DNA of 64,000 nt, from the NCBI GenBank assembly GCA_933228675.1, contig OW121741.1, positions 76,717,387 to 76,781,386 of the forward strand. Reading direction: 5' to 3'. Shown piece by piece: positions 1 to 11,715 of the stretch. Below the pieces are notes generated by a model. It saw nothing but the letters and a program-made list of their open reading frames with translations, was not told the DNA's origin and made no database searches. Position numbers and translations under genes: made by a program. The first letter of the stretch is position 1; every line of letters starts with the position of its first letter. The stretch comes from Stomorhina lunata. Taxonomy: Eukaryota > Arthropoda > Insecta > Diptera > Rhiniidae.

Positions 1-1301
1 AAAAAGTTTCCTATAAAAAGTAAATTTTTGAAAAATTTCCTATAAAAAGAAAATTTTGGAAAAATTTCCTCTAAAAAGTAAATTTTTGAAAAATTTCCTA
101 TAAAAAGTAAATTTTTGAAAAATTTCCTATAAAAAGTAAATTTTAAAAAAAAATTTCCTATCAAAAGTAAATTTTTGAAAAATTTCCTATAAAAAGTAAA
201 TTTTTGAAAAATTTCCTATAAAAAGTATATTTTTGAAAAATTTGCTATAAAAAGTAAATATTTGAAAAATTTTCATTAAAAAGTAAATTTTTGAAAAATT
301 TCCTATAAAAAGTAAATTTTTGAAATTATTCTTATTAAAAGTAAATTTTTGAAAAATTTCCTATTGAAAGTAAATTTTTAATAAATTTCCTATAAAAAAG
401 TAAATTTTTAAAAAATTTCCTATAAATAGTAAATTTTTAAAAAATTTCCTATAAAAAGTAAATTTTTGAAAAATTTTCTTTAAAAAGTAAATTTTTGAAA
501 AATTTCCTAAAAAAAGTAAATTTTTAAAAAATTTCCTATCAAAAGTAAATTTTTAAAAAATTTCCTATAAAAAAAAATGAAAAGTATATTTTTGAAAAAT
601 TTCCTTTAAAAAGTAAATTTTTAAAAAATTTCCTTTAAAAAGTAAATTTTTGAAAAATTTCCTTTAAAAGTAAATTTTTGAAAAATTTCCTATAAAAAGT
701 AAATTTTTGAAAAATTTCCTATAAAAAGTAAATTTTTGAAAAATTTTCTTTAAAAAGTAAATTTTTGAAAAATTTCCTAAAAAAAGTAAATTTTTAAAAA
801 ATTTCCTATCAAAAGTAAATTTTTAAAAAATTTCCTATAAAAAAAAATAAAAAGTATATTTTTGAAAAATTTCCTTTAAAAAGTAAATTTTTGAAAAATT
901 TCCTATAAAAAGTAAATTTTTGAAAAATTTCCTATAAAAAGAAAATTTTTGAAAAATTTAGTAAATTTTTGAAAAATTTCCTATAAAAAGTAAATTTTTG
1001 AAAAAAGTAAGTTTTTGAAAATTTCCTATAAAAAGTAAATTTTGGAAAAATTTCTTATAAAAAGTAAATTTTTGAAAAAAGTAAGTTTTTGAAAATTTCC
1101 TATAAAAAGTAAATTTTGGAAAAATTTCTTATAAAAAGTAAATTTTTGAAAAATTTCCTATAAAAAGTAAATTTTTGAAAAATTTCCTATAAAAAGTAAA
1201 TTTTTGAAATTATTCTTATTAAAAGTAAATTTTTGAAAAATTTCCATTAAAAAGTAGATTTTTGAAAAATTTCCTATAAAAAGTAAATTTTTGAAATTAT
1301 T
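1..1301. repeat. 29-bp AT-rich satellite, left part of array A
   Basis: Tandem array of a 29-bp unit containing TTTCCTATAAAAAG followed by a TAAATTTTTG stretch, repeated about 40 times with substitutions and small indels. It runs off the left edge of the window. Recognisable variant blocks recur, for example a run of nine A residues before a GTATATTTTTG variant near 565 and again near 840, so segments several monomers long have been duplicated. The array resumes at 2603 after an inserted element. The monomer resembles the 31-bp unit at 26.8-31.7 kb. No coding potential is seen. Confidence 0.95.
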
Positions 1302-1550
1302 CCCAGTAAAACTTTTCATTACCAAATAATGAGTTAAACAGTTAAACTATTGAACACGAACTACTTACTCATTCGCTGTTTAAGTCATTACATTAACATG
1401 GGGATGTCATTGGAGGCAAGTACTTACCAATTGCATAAAAGCAATGACTTGGGTAAGCAATTTAAAAGCAACAACAACAACAGCAACAACTTTTTTGTTG
1501 TTGTTTTATTAAAAACATATATTTTTAAACGAAATACAAAATTTTTTTAT

Positions 1551-1614
1551 GATCACATGGGGGCTCGAACCCAGACCCTCCGACTGCTAGGCAGAGACTC
1601 TTCCACTGAGCTAC
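1551..1614 (-). tRNA. tRNA-like sequence (decayed, Ala-AGC-like anticodon arm)
   Basis: On the minus strand an A-box-like TAGCTCAGTGG and a B-box GGTTCGAGCC are correctly ordered and spaced. A D stem of 4 bp (GCTC/GAGT) can be drawn. The loop CTAGCAG has T33, AGC at the anticodon position and A37, as in tRNA-Ala(AGC). The T stem has only three pairs and the acceptor stem does not pair, so this is a pseudogene or the head of a tRNA-derived SINE rather than a working tRNA. It lies inside the 1302-2602 element. Confidence 0.5.
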
Positions 1615-2439
1615 TTCATATGTTGAAAACTTAGCAGCTTTTAATTAATATAAAAAATTTTCATTTTTAGATCCAAAATCATGTGACAATAACTTTGTTT
1701 TTCCCTGCTTTTTTTTTGCTTTGTTGTAATTTTTGGAAAAATATTTTTATACGATTTTTTGTAATTATTTTAAAACTTTTTTAAAATAATTTTAAAACTT
1801 AAACAATTTAAACCTGCTTGTTTGTATAAGTTTTTACATAAGATTGGCTCTTACTTACTTAAATGTTACAACCTGTTAAGGTCAAAGTCCGAGCATATTT
1901 TAGAATTCCATGGATTTTGATCTTGTGCGAATATTCTCCAATTTTATAGGCCAATCTTTGAAAAATATTCCTCTACTTGGTCTTTCTATCGAAGTTTCGG
2001 ACATCCTCCTCTAACATTTGGTAGTGGGACATTTCAATTCTAATTTTATCCTCTTCATTGTATTTTTTTTCAAGAGAGGGTTACTAGCCCGTAATCCTAA
2101 CCCATTTTTATCGATCTTATGGGGCAACTCTTGGAACGTGTTAACTCACAATATTAATGGGTGTTAAACTATCTCCCCGGGTGATACCATGAGGAGATGT
2201 GTGTCCACAGTTGAGATGAAGGATGACCCAGATAAGTTGGGATTACCAAGTTAAGACCAATTAGAATCGTGTTTGGTATTCAACATCCCCTACATAATCA
2301 AAATTGAATCATGATGGTATTTTTCCATTAACGTGAGTTAGTTTTACAAATTTTTTTTACAGAAGATAATATTTTAGTTCTTAAAATTCAAAAATCATTT
2401 AAAAAGACTCTTTTAATGAAAAAAAACTAAAAAAAATTG

Positions 2440-2500
2440 TTGCCCTTGGTGGGATTTGAACCGGGGCCATTCAGTTTAAATTACCATCTTAATTACAAAT
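2440..2500 (-). other. tRNA B-box-like motif
   Basis: Minus-strand CCCGGTTCAAATCCC at 2451-2465 is a good RNA polymerase III B box. I could not find a matching A box at tRNA spacing with confidence. It lies near the right end of the 1302-2602 element and may be part of a tRNA-derived module carried by it. Confidence 0.3.
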
Positions 2501-2602
2501 AAGTACTTCTGTAATAACTTATTATTTATTCGGATGGTATGTTGTAGTCGTTACAAGGTAACCAGTTATCAGAGTACTTGCCATTACCAAAGTTTTGCTG
2601 GG

Positions 2603-3730
2603 ATTCTTATTAAAAGTAAATTTTTGAAAAATTTCCTATAGAAAGTAAATTTTTAATAAATTTCCTATAAAAAAGTAAATTTTTAAAAAATTTCCTATAA
2701 ATAGTAAATTTTTAAAAAATTTCCTATAAAAAGTAAATTTTTGAAAAATTTTCTTAAAAAAGTAAATTTTTGAAAAATTTCCTAAAAAAAGTAAATTTTT
2801 AAAAAATTTCCTATCAAAAGTAAATTTTTAAAAAATTTCCTATAAAAAAAAATAAAAAGTATATTTTTGAAAAATTTCCTTTAAAAAGTAAATTTTTAAA
2901 AAATTTCCTTTAAAAAGTAAATTTTTGAAAAATTTCCTTTAAAAGTAAATTTTTGAAAAATTTCCTATAAAAAGTAAATTTTTGAAAAATTTCCTATAAA
3001 AAGTAAATTTTTGAAAAATTTCCTATAAAAAGTAAATTTTTGTAAAATTTCCTATAAATGTTAAAAAAAATTCCTATAAAAAGAAAATTTTTGAAAAATT
3101 TAGTAAATTTTTGAAAAATTTCCTTTAAAAAGTAAATTTTTGAAAAATTTCCTTTAAAAAGTAAATTTTTGAATAATTTCCTTTAAAAAGTAAATTTTTG
3201 AAAAATTTTCTTTAAAAAGTAAATTTTTGAAAAATTTCCTTTTAAAAGTAAATTTTTGAAAAATTTCCTTTAAAAAGTAAATTTTTGAAAAATTTCCTTT
3301 AAAAAGTAAATTTTTTGAAAATTTCCTTTAAAAAGTAAAATTTTGAAAAATTTCCTTTAAAAAGTAAATTTTTGAAAAATTTCCTTTAAAAAGTAAATTT
3401 TTGAAAAATTTCCTTAAAAAAGTAAATTTTTGAAAAATTTCCTTTAAAAAGTAAATTTTTGAAAAGTTTCCTATAAAAAGTAAATTCTTGAAAAATTTCC
3501 TTTAAAAAGTAAATTTTTGAAAAATTTCCTTTAAAAAGTAAATTTTTGAAAAATTTCCTTTAAAAAGTAAATTTTTGAAAAGTTTCCTATAAAAAGTAAA
3601 TTCTTGAAAAATTTCCTTTAAAAAGTAAATTTTTGAAAAATTTCCTTTAAAAAGTAAATTTTTGAAAAATTTCCTTTAAAAAGTAAATTTTTGAAAAGTT
3701 TCCTATAAAAAGTAAATTCTTGAAAAATTT
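2603..3730. repeat. 29-bp AT-rich satellite, right part of array A
   Basis: Continuation of the same 29-bp satellite. The first ~400 bp reproduce, in order, the variant monomers found at about 328-700 (a doubled A, then an ATAGTAAA variant, then the long-A variant), showing a duplicated multi-monomer block. Near the right end a three-to-four-monomer block with TTGAAAAGTTTCC recurs at about 3460, 3580 and 3695, a local higher-order repeat. The array ends near 3730. Confidence 0.95.
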
Positions 3731-5271
3731 ATACTTAAACCACTTTCAAAATAAAAATTTGCATTAAATCGTTAACTACAAAATGTTTGACTGTCAATAT
3801 TTTAGTAGGTTTTGTAAATTTGAAATTAATTATTTTTCGCATAGTAAGATTTACAATTGCAGAACCTTTCCCCATCATTAACTTAATTTTTTCGAATGTG
3901 GACTTATTCCACTTTCAAAATAAAGTCTTTAATATATCTGGCAAATACAAATACGTGAAACACATATTTTTCATATTTGACTAAAATTGTAACTTCCCAC
4001 TTATACTTGTACAAAAAAATTACACAATAAACACATAAAAAATAAAATTGAATTGAAAAGAATACAAATACAAAAATAAATCAAACATGAACACTGTGTA
4101 ACAAAATCCTTTAAAGCATGTGAGCAATGGTCAGGGTTAGGCAAAGCCAAATCAAAAGTTATAAAATTAACCCCTAAATCTTAAACGAAAATATAGCTAT
4201 GACAAGGTCATCAATTACAAATTTTCAATATATTCCAACTATAAGCTTTTAATAATTTTATATTTCATTTATGAATTAGGGGGTTAATTTACAAAATTTT
4301 ATAATTTAATTTCAAAAATCCCTAATTTGTTGCCTTTTTATTACAAAACTATTTTTTAGTATTTTAAAATATATATCCAGCTTTAAAAAATATAGTTCTA
4401 AGCCTTGAAAAGAAAGTATCCTAATTTTGGTATAAAACATATAAAGCTGACAATAGCCCCTGCCAAACTGATAACATAACCTAACATATATTCAACATTT
4501 CCAAGCAAATCCATTCAATATGTCTCCCATTACCACAAAATACAACGCAATGATTACACTAGTTATTCCTTATACAATACACGTCCACAAACATACACAT
4601 GTAAATATGTACTCGTATGTATAACATGTATTTGTATGAGCTCTTCCTTTATTTGGGTGTTTATATACAAATACATATGTATGTATGTATCTAAGTATGT
4701 GTGTGTGTATCTATCTATGTGTATGGATAATTTGTAGTTTCTGGTTCCATCATTGCTAGTGTTATATATTTTTTTTTCTTCTTCTTCTAACAACTGGAAC
4801 TATGAAATGACAAATGAATCACATGTAACAATAGAAGCAGGATATTGTGCTACCGGAAATACCATCCAAATAGCAAAAATGAAAAAATATAAAAAAAAAA
4901 AACAGAAACAGAAATAAAGTAGACAAAAAATCTAAAGACTTGGAATTGGGATTTTTCTGTTCTTTTGTATTTTGAACAAAATTGAACATGACATTCATAA
5001 GAATAAATACAAAATGTTTTGCACATATGTTTTTTTTTATATAAATTTACTTCCTTTGTATGTGCTCGATTTGTTAACATTCGAAATAAATCTAAAAAAA
5101 ACTACATATAAATATTAACACCCTGTAGTTTTAAATTGAAGGTCTTCCTCCAATACTTTTGAAATAAGAGCGATTTTCATAAGTTTTTGTCACTTTTGAA
5201 TAAGACAGGAAACAGCTACAGACTATCTCAAGGTTTTCTTCTACCGATTTTAGATAATTACTTGTCGTTTC
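3731..5271. other. Non-repetitive AT-rich interval
   Basis: No gene, RNA or clear mobile element is visible. An imperfect inverted repeat around TAACCCCTAAAT (about 4168-4180) and TTAGGGGGTTAATTT (about 4277-4292) is present. A TATG/GT-rich microsatellite occupies about 4660-4725. The short reading frames are low-complexity and show no family similarity. Confidence 0.6.
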
Positions 5272-6107
5272 ACTACACCATTTTCAATTGAAATTGAGAA
5301 ATATTCAATTGAAATTGAGAATATTCAATTGAAATTGAGAAATTTTCAATTGAAATTGAGAAATTTTCAATTGAAGTTGAGAATTTTCAATTGAAAATGA
5401 GAAATTTTCAATTGAAATTGAGAATTTTCATTTGAAATTGAGAAATTTTCAATTGATATTGAGAATTTTCAATTAAAAATGAGAAATTTTCAATTAAAAT
5501 TGAGAAAATCCTAATTGGAAATGAGAAACATTCAGTTGAAATTGAGAAATTTTCAATTGAAATTGGGAATTTTTGAATTGAAATTGAGAAAAGTCCAATT
5601 GAAAATGAGAAATTTTCAATTGAAATTGAGAATTTTTAAATTTAAATTGAGAATTTTTCAATTGAAATTGAGAAACGCATAATTGAAAATGAGGTTGAAT
5701 TTTTTAATTGAAATTGAGAAGTTTTCAATTGAAAATGAGAAATTTTCAATTGAAATTGAGAAATTTTCAATTGAAATTGAGAAATTTTTAATTTAAATTG
5801 AGAATTTTTCAATTGAAATTGAGAATACCCCAAGTGGAATTTCAACCTCATTTCAATTTAGGTTTTCTCAATTTCAATTCTAAAATCCTCAATTTCAATT
5901 GAAAATTTCTCATTTTCAATTGGACTTTTCTCAATTTCAATTCAAAAATTCCCAATTTCAATTGAAAATTTCCCAATTTCAATTAAAAAAATCAACCTCA
6001 TTTTCAATTGGGCTTTTCTCAATTTCAATTGAAAATTTCTCAATTTCAATTGGAAATTTCTCAATTCAATTTGAAAATTTCTCAATTACAATTGAAAATG
6101 GTGTAGT
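5272..6107. mobile_element. Foldback-type element, copy 1 (21-bp subrepeats)
   Basis: The block begins ACTACACCATTTTCAATT and ends with the exact inverse complement AATTGAAAATGGTGTAGT. Both arms are tandem 21-bp units (core TTTTCAATTGAAA then TTGAGAA). The left arm (5272 to about 5836) and right arm (about 5872-6107) are inverted relative to each other around a short asymmetric core at about 5826-5871 containing ACCCCAAGTGG and TTCAACCTC. A GAGGTTGA-type variant at about 5690 is mirrored near 5993, as expected of a hairpin. Long inverted repeats made of short tandem units are the hallmark of Drosophila FB elements. No convincing target duplication was found. The 7-residue-periodic reading frames across it are artefacts of the 21-bp period. 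Confidence 0.75.
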
Positions 6108-6259
6108 ATTGGAAAGAATTTTTAAATTTTAAACTGCTGGGTATGTTTATTCTCATAGGTCTGTAAATATGTATGTTTATTAGAGAAAAATATATATATA
6201 TATAATATACAAATAAAAAGCCTATTTCGGGTCAAACTTTTAAAGTTATACATATTTGG
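6108..6259. other. Spacer between the two foldback copies
   Basis: A short unique AT-rich stretch containing a TATATATATATA run. No gene is seen. Confidence 0.6.
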
Positions 6260-7120
6260 ACTACCATTTTCAATTGTAATTGAGAAATTTTCAAATTAAA
6301 TTGGGAAACTTTCAATTGAAATTGAGAATTTTCAATTGAAATTGAGAAATATTCAATTGAAATTGAGAATTTTCAATTGAAAATGAGAAATTTTCAATTG
6401 AAAATGAGAAATTTTCAATTGAAAATGAGAAATTTTCAATTGAAAATGAGAAATTTTCAATTGAAATTGAGAATTTTCAATTGAAACAAGAAATTTTCAA
6501 TTGAAATTGAGAAATTTTCAATTGAAATTGAGAATTTTTCAATTGAAAATGAGAATTTGTAAATTGAAATTGAGAAAATCCCAATTGGAAATGGGAAATA
6601 TTCAATTGATATTGAGAATTTTTTAATTTAAATTGAGAATTTTTCAATTGAAATTGAGAAAAGCCCAATTGAAAATGAGGTTGATATTTTTAATTGAAAT
6701 TGAGAAATTTTCAATTGAAAATGAGAAATTTTCAGTTGAAAATGGGAAATTTTCAATTGAAAATGATAAATTTTCAATTGAAAACGATAAATTTTCAATT
6801 GAAAATGATAAAATTTCAATTGAAAATGAGAAATTTTCAATTGAAAATGAGAAATTTTCAATTGAAAATGAGAAATTTTCAATTGAAAATGAAAAATTTT
6901 CAATTGAAATTGAGAATTTTAGAATTGAAATTGAGAAAACCTAAATTGAAATTGAGGTTGAAATTTCATTTGGGGTTTTCTCAATTTCAATTGAAAAATT
7001 CTCAATTTAAATTTAAAATTTCTAAATTTCAATTGAAAATTTCACAATTTCAATTGAAAATTTCTTATTTTCAATTAAAAATTTCTCACTTTCAATTGAA
7101 AATTTCTCAATTTCACGTCA
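6260..7120. mobile_element. Foldback-type element, copy 2, inverted and truncated
   Basis: It starts ACTACCATTTTCAATTG, close to the terminus of copy 1 but two bases shorter. Its opening monomers match the inverse complement of the right arm of copy 1, and its core at about 6940-6985 is the inverse complement of the core of copy 1. The two copies therefore lie in opposite orientation. The left arm is long (6260 to about 6940). The right arm is only about 130 bp and stops near 7120 without the terminal GTGTAGT, so this end is deleted or overwritten. Confidence 0.7.
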
Positions 7121-7149
7121 TATCTATTTTTAGAACAGTGAAATTGCGT

Positions 7150-7262
7150 TAATAATTGCAGAAATTGATGTTGCCGAGACCGAGGATCCTAGAACCTAGG
7201 CTGCTGAATATGATATGTTATGATTAGTAGTCGATTAGTAGTAGTTTTAACTAAACGCTTGC
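7150..7262 (-). mobile_element. Diverged tRNA-derived (SINE-like) repeat
   Basis: TAATAATTGCAGAAATTGAT followed by TTGCCG, an AGGCTG-type block and TAGTAGTCGAT is colinear with the tRNA-derived sequences at 63,560-63,670 and 63,030-63,130. It is more mutated and its B box is degraded. It abuts the decayed LINE to the right. Orientation is taken from the better-preserved copies. Confidence 0.5.
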
Positions 7263-7414
7263 TAAGCGTCTATGAGTCTTTTTGTACACTTTTTTGATCA
7301 CCAAATTTTCCTTTCTGAGACTTTATGTGGTCTTTTTTGATCACCAAACTGATTAAAATAACATAAAAAACAATCGTATTACTATCGTTTTTTGACTGCA
7401 CACATTCTGCAAGA

Positions 7415-8845
7415 ATGTCCAGTCCAGTTAATGAATTGCTACGCAAACAGGCGAGACATTTGTGTGCTAAAGTATTAAGACGCGAAAAAGCTCTGTACGA
7501 GCAGCGTCTTCGTACTAAAGTTCTTGATGCTCCTCGGGGCAGCAAGAGCTTTTGGTCATTCGTTAAAAGAGTTAAGAATAGTGCTAGTTCTTCAATTCCT
7601 ACTCTTTTGAAGGATGACCAAGTATTTACCTACCCGGTTGATAAAGCCAACCTTCTAGCTGAATTATTTGCAAGTAATTCACGCTTGCCGGAAAGCAACC
7701 AACCACTGCCAGGGCTTGAAAGGGTATCTGTAACTATGCCAACGATCTTTTTTCGAGCTCGTGCAGTTAAGATGGTTTTATCGAATCTCAACATAAACAA
7801 GTCTTCAGGGCCGGATGGTATTTCAGCGCTGGTCTTGAAGCTGTGCTCTTCGACGCTAGCTCGTCCATTAGCAAACCTCTTCAGTACCTTATACCATGCC
7901 GGTGAATTTCCTATGTGTTGGAAGGTTGCTAATGTAACGCCAATCCCTAAAAAGGGTGAGGCTAACAACCCTGACAATTACCGACCAATAGCGATTTGTT
8001 CAGCACTTTCCAAAGTAATGAAGAGTATGGTAAATTAACATCTGGTTAAATATTTAGAGTCTTACAACTTACTAAGCGACCGCCAGTATGGATTTCGTAG
8101 GGGGCGCTCTCTAGGGGGGACTTACTAGCATTCCTATCAGAAAAATGGTGTCGTTCCATTTACCATTTTGGCGAAAGTAAAGTTGTGGCTCTAGATATTT
8201 CCAAGGCGTTCGATAGAGTGTGGCATAGTGCAAAACCTGTTGCTTTTGGTGTCGGTAATACCTTCTCTCGATTTATATCGAGCTTTCTCAGGGATCGTAC
8301 TATAAGAGTTGTTGTAGATGGGGTCTCATCAAACGTGTTCAAGATCAATTCAGTGGTACCGCAAGGCTCTGTTCTTTCTCCTACTCTATTTCTTATATTC
8401 ATTAACGACCTTCTATGTCAAACTTCCAATCCTATCTATTCTTTTGCAGATGATAGTAACATTTGCCATTCGTATTCATTTAATCATAGACCGGATCTTC
8501 CGTAGATCTCGAAACCGTTTCCAAATGGGGACGTGTAAATAGAGTCGACTTTAATGCACGCAAGATCCAGTGTTGTATGCTTACGCATAAACGCACGGCA
8601 GATCATGTTACTTCATCTGTATCCATGGATGGTGTAAATATTCAGGAATCAGATGCTCTTGATATTCTGGGCATGAGAATTTAATGTGATGTTCGTTGGA
8701 CTAAGCACATCTTTCAAGTGTCGAAAGAAGCATTCAAGTGCCTAGGTTTTCTAAAACGGTGTAAGAGATACTTCACTTCAACTGATCTCCTTAATATTTA
8801 CACCACCTATATCCGACCAAAAATATGTGGAAGTTTTTCCTGACA
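7415..8845 (+). pseudogene. Decayed non-LTR (LINE) reverse transcriptase
   Basis: Remnant of the pol frame of a Jockey/CR1-type LINE. A 207-codon stretch (7415-8038) carries the fingers motifs SSGPDG and NYRPIA. After an in-frame stop at 8036-8038 the same frame continues with QYGFRRGRS, then a frameshift near 8115-8130 leads into the palm: ALDISKAFDRVWH (from 8188), a PQGSVLSP block at about 8358 and the catalytic FADDS at about 8443. A second frameshift near 8505 is followed by the thumb-like region with LDILGMRI, and a further stop near 8682. It fades out near 8840, where IRPKICGSFS appears in place of the usual palm-distal conserved segment. Neither an ORF1 nor an endonuclease domain was recognised upstream. 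The gene is broken in several places and cannot make a functional protein. Confidence 0.85.
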
Positions 8846-8985
8846 GTTGCAATATAGGAAAATTCAAATCTAATGTCCACAAACACTACTCCCTCTTTCC
8901 TCCTTCCCACAACCTATTTTTCTAGTTCCAACACAATGCATAGCATAAGTAGGGGTCGTCCCCTGAGTGCTGGTCCTAAATAAAA
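8846..8985 (+). other. Possible 3' tail of the LINE
   Basis: Sequence between the last recognisable codons and an A-rich AAATAAAAA run at 8979-8986. It could be the LINE 3' untranslated region and poly(A)-like tail, immediately followed by the DINE-like element. No independent evidence is available. Confidence 0.3.
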
Positions 8986-9373
8986 ACAAGTAAGAGTGTT
9001 ATATTCGGCTGTGCCGAATCTTATATACCCACCATCAAGTTGTGTTAAATTTAGAAACATATCTCATATATCTACAAGGGTGCAGCTAATTCAAAATCTG
9101 CACCAAAACTGGAAAAATCGCTAAGCTATTAGGTATTGTTGGTAAAACCTTTGGACTAAATTAGGTTTCCGTAGCTTTATAGTTCAACATTCAAAAATAT
9201 TTTAGTGGTTTCCCCAGTATTTACTTTGATCAAAATTCGGTGTCATAACCAGGTATAGTTTTACATTAATAAGTTGTTAAATACTTTTCGTTGTGCTTAA
9301 TATGTAGTTAGGCTAAACACGTTAATAGTAATACGACAGGTCCATATATTTCGTTATGAGTTCCTAATGCATT

Positions 9374-9461
9374 CATCCTATATAAAGTCTGGGCTAAACA
9401 TTGATTGATGCCTATATCATCCTATATAAAGTCTGGGCTAAACATTGATTGATGCCTATAT
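9374..9461. repeat. 44-bp perfect tandem duplication
   Basis: Two adjacent 44-bp copies beginning CATCCTATATAAAGTCTGGG, at 9374 and 9418, lie inside the DINE-like element. Confidence 0.9.
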
Positions 9462-9949
9462 AATTTCATAGGTGCAATCTTAATATAATGAATGTACCTC
9501 CAAATCTTTTTGATTGTAGATATAAAAAGGGGATGTTATATATATAAGAATTATAGCCAAATGTTGACCAATTATAACAAAATTTTACACACTGGCTGGT
9601 ATATATAGAGAGCTTATTCTTGACCATAGCTATCATAGTTTCTAATTTAATAGCTTTTAACTGGCCTTTGCTAAAATTTTTGGTTTCCGTGAGTGTTTTT
9701 CACATGAAAGCTAAAGTCAAATATGGACTGATTCCTATAAAATTTGATAAACTGATCAAAAATTGCATAAAACTTCCCTATTTTAAATTTAATCGTCATA
9801 GCTACTACAATTGTATTCAATTTATCAGCTTTAATGTGTTTCCCGGGGCGGGGTTATATGGGAGCTCTAACTAAATTTGAACCGATTTTGTCCATTTTCA
9901 ACACACATCTTTTTTCAAGATATCCAAAATACTTTTGTAAAATTTTGTC

Positions 9950-10460
9950 CCTCTAGCTCTTTTTGTTAAGGCGCTATCGTGCTTTTATCTGACGGACAGA
10001 CGGACATAAACAACCTTTTCTTTATGTATTTTTGTGTTTCCATAAGTTTTTTATATGGGAGCTATGGTCAAATGGTGACCGATTGTGACGAAATTTTGCA
10101 CACTGGCTGGCATTGACATAAGACTTCCTTGTGCTTAATTTAGTCTTACTAGCTCTTGTAGTTAAGGAGCTATCACGATTTTATCTGACGGACAGACGGA
10201 CATAAATCCCCTTTTCTTTTTGAATTTTTGTGTTTTCGTAAGTTTTTTATATGGGAGCTATGGTCAAATAGTGACCGATTGTGACGAAATTTTGCACACT
10301 GGCTGGCATTGATATAAGACTTTCTTGTGCCAAATTTAGTGGTTATATCTGTTATACTTTTAGATTTATTGGCATTTAAGTGTATTTTGGGTGAAATTTA
10401 GCCTGTTTTCGTAAGTTTTTTGTATGGGAGCTATGGCTAAATGTGAACCGATTTCGATGA
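9950..10460. repeat. 196-bp tandem repeat within the DINE-like element
   Basis: Two copies with a period of 196 bp (GACGGACAGACGGACATAAA at 9991 and 10,187). Each contains TATATGGGAGCTATGG and a TTGCACACTGGCTGG block. A partial third copy with TATGGGAGCTATGGC lies at about 10,390-10,460. Confidence 0.85.
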
Positions 10461-11574
10461 AATTTTATATGCTACCTAGTGCTTATCTAAAACTTCTAGA
10501 TACCAAATTTTGTCATCATAACTGTCATAATTTGTCATTTATTAGCAAATAAGCGATTAGCCTAGACGAGTTTATACGGGAGCTATGGTCAAATGTGAAC
10601 CGCTTTTGTCCGATTTCAATACCAAAATTTTCCAAGAAATGAAGAATATTTGTGCCAAATTTCAGCAGGGTAAGGATTTGAACACTCATTTCACACATTT
10701 ACTCATGTGCAAAAATTCCTTTTTATAAAAATCTCGCACACAGTCATGGGTATTAACAAATTTTTCTTGTACATTCATCTCTTACTCGTGTTGACAAGAG
10801 TAAACTTTTTCTACACAAGTCACGATCAACTAAAAAATGAAAACCACATTTTGTGTGCCACTCACAAAAAATATTTTACACGACTAGCGCACGACTTGCC
10901 CGTGAGTGGCACATTAGAAGAAATATTAACTAAATTTCTAAATTAAAGAAAAGGCAAAAACAAAAAATACAAGAACAAAACAAAAAAGTTTTCGGCTGTG
11001 TTAGGTTTAAGAAACACGGCGGGAAATATCGCAAGGCCTTTAAACAAAAGTGCATAGAAATATATATACATAGGTATTTTTAATATTTTGATATTTTGAA
11101 CAAAATGATTCAATCTGTTTTTTATTTATCAAAAACCGCATTGATAAATAAAAAATATTACATTATTTATTTTTCTGCAATTTTTTCACAGTACAAGTCT
11201 CTAGGCCTCGTAACCGTAGATTTGTCCTGCTGAAAATGTAAAAGACTCAATTGTAATTAACTAATAATGATAATTAACTAAATTAAAAATGAATGAATGA
11301 CAAATGTGGATGCTCATGCGCCTGCTTATGTTGAAGTTTAGTTTAGTCGTGCGCATGAGGAAATGATTTTTAAATTTTATTCACTCTTCACGCGCGAGAG
11401 TTGTATAAGTTAATCTTTAGTCATAATTGTGTGTAACAAAACAAAAAAACATTACTCACAACTCTTGAGAAAGTGCTGTATTTAGACAAATGAGCTTTAC
11501 ACTCGTGAATATTTTCTTACCCTGAATTTCAGTGATCTATATCCTTTCGTTAAGGTTTTATCGTGCCGACAATA

Positions 11575-11581
11575 GACAGGC

Positions 11582-11637
<56 letters not shown>

Positions 11638-11715
11638 GGACAGACAGACACACAGACAGACATACAGACAGACAGACAGACAGGCAGGCAGACAAACAGA
11701 CAAACGGACAGATGG
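11575..11715. repeat. (CAGA)n microsatellite
   Basis: Long CAGA/CAGG/CAAA tetranucleotide run near the end of the DINE-like element. It generates spurious frames rich in DRQT on one strand and VCLS on the other. Confidence 0.95.

Larger units (their letters stand above)
1302..2602. mobile_element. 1.3-kb non-autonomous DNA-transposon-like insertion in array A
   Basis: The element begins CCCAGTAAAACTTT and ends with the near inverse complement AAAGTTTTGCTGGG, giving terminal inverted repeats of about 14-15 bp with one mismatch. It is flanked by ATT on both sides (1299-1301 and 2603-2605). The unoccupied target, TTGAAATTATTCTTATTA, can be read inside the same satellite near 321-338 and near 1204-1221, so a 3-bp target duplication fits. 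The interior has two minus-strand tRNA-like stretches and no transposase frame. A 3-bp duplication would suit PIF/Harbinger or CACTA-like families, but the ends match neither confidently, so the superfamily is left open. Confidence 0.7.

Noticed and set aside
1350..1634. 94-codon frame near the left end
   Set aside because: It runs through the tRNA-like sequence and low-complexity CAA/GTT repeats, with no domain.
5642..7152. Several frames of 60-150 codons with 7-residue periodic peptides across the foldback elements
   Set aside because: The period equals the 21-bp DNA repeat divided by three and frames open on both strands; they follow from the repeat, not from a gene.
7270..8402. Minus-strand frames opposite the LINE
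   Set aside because: They are shadows of the plus-strand reverse transcriptase, which shows recognisable motifs in order.
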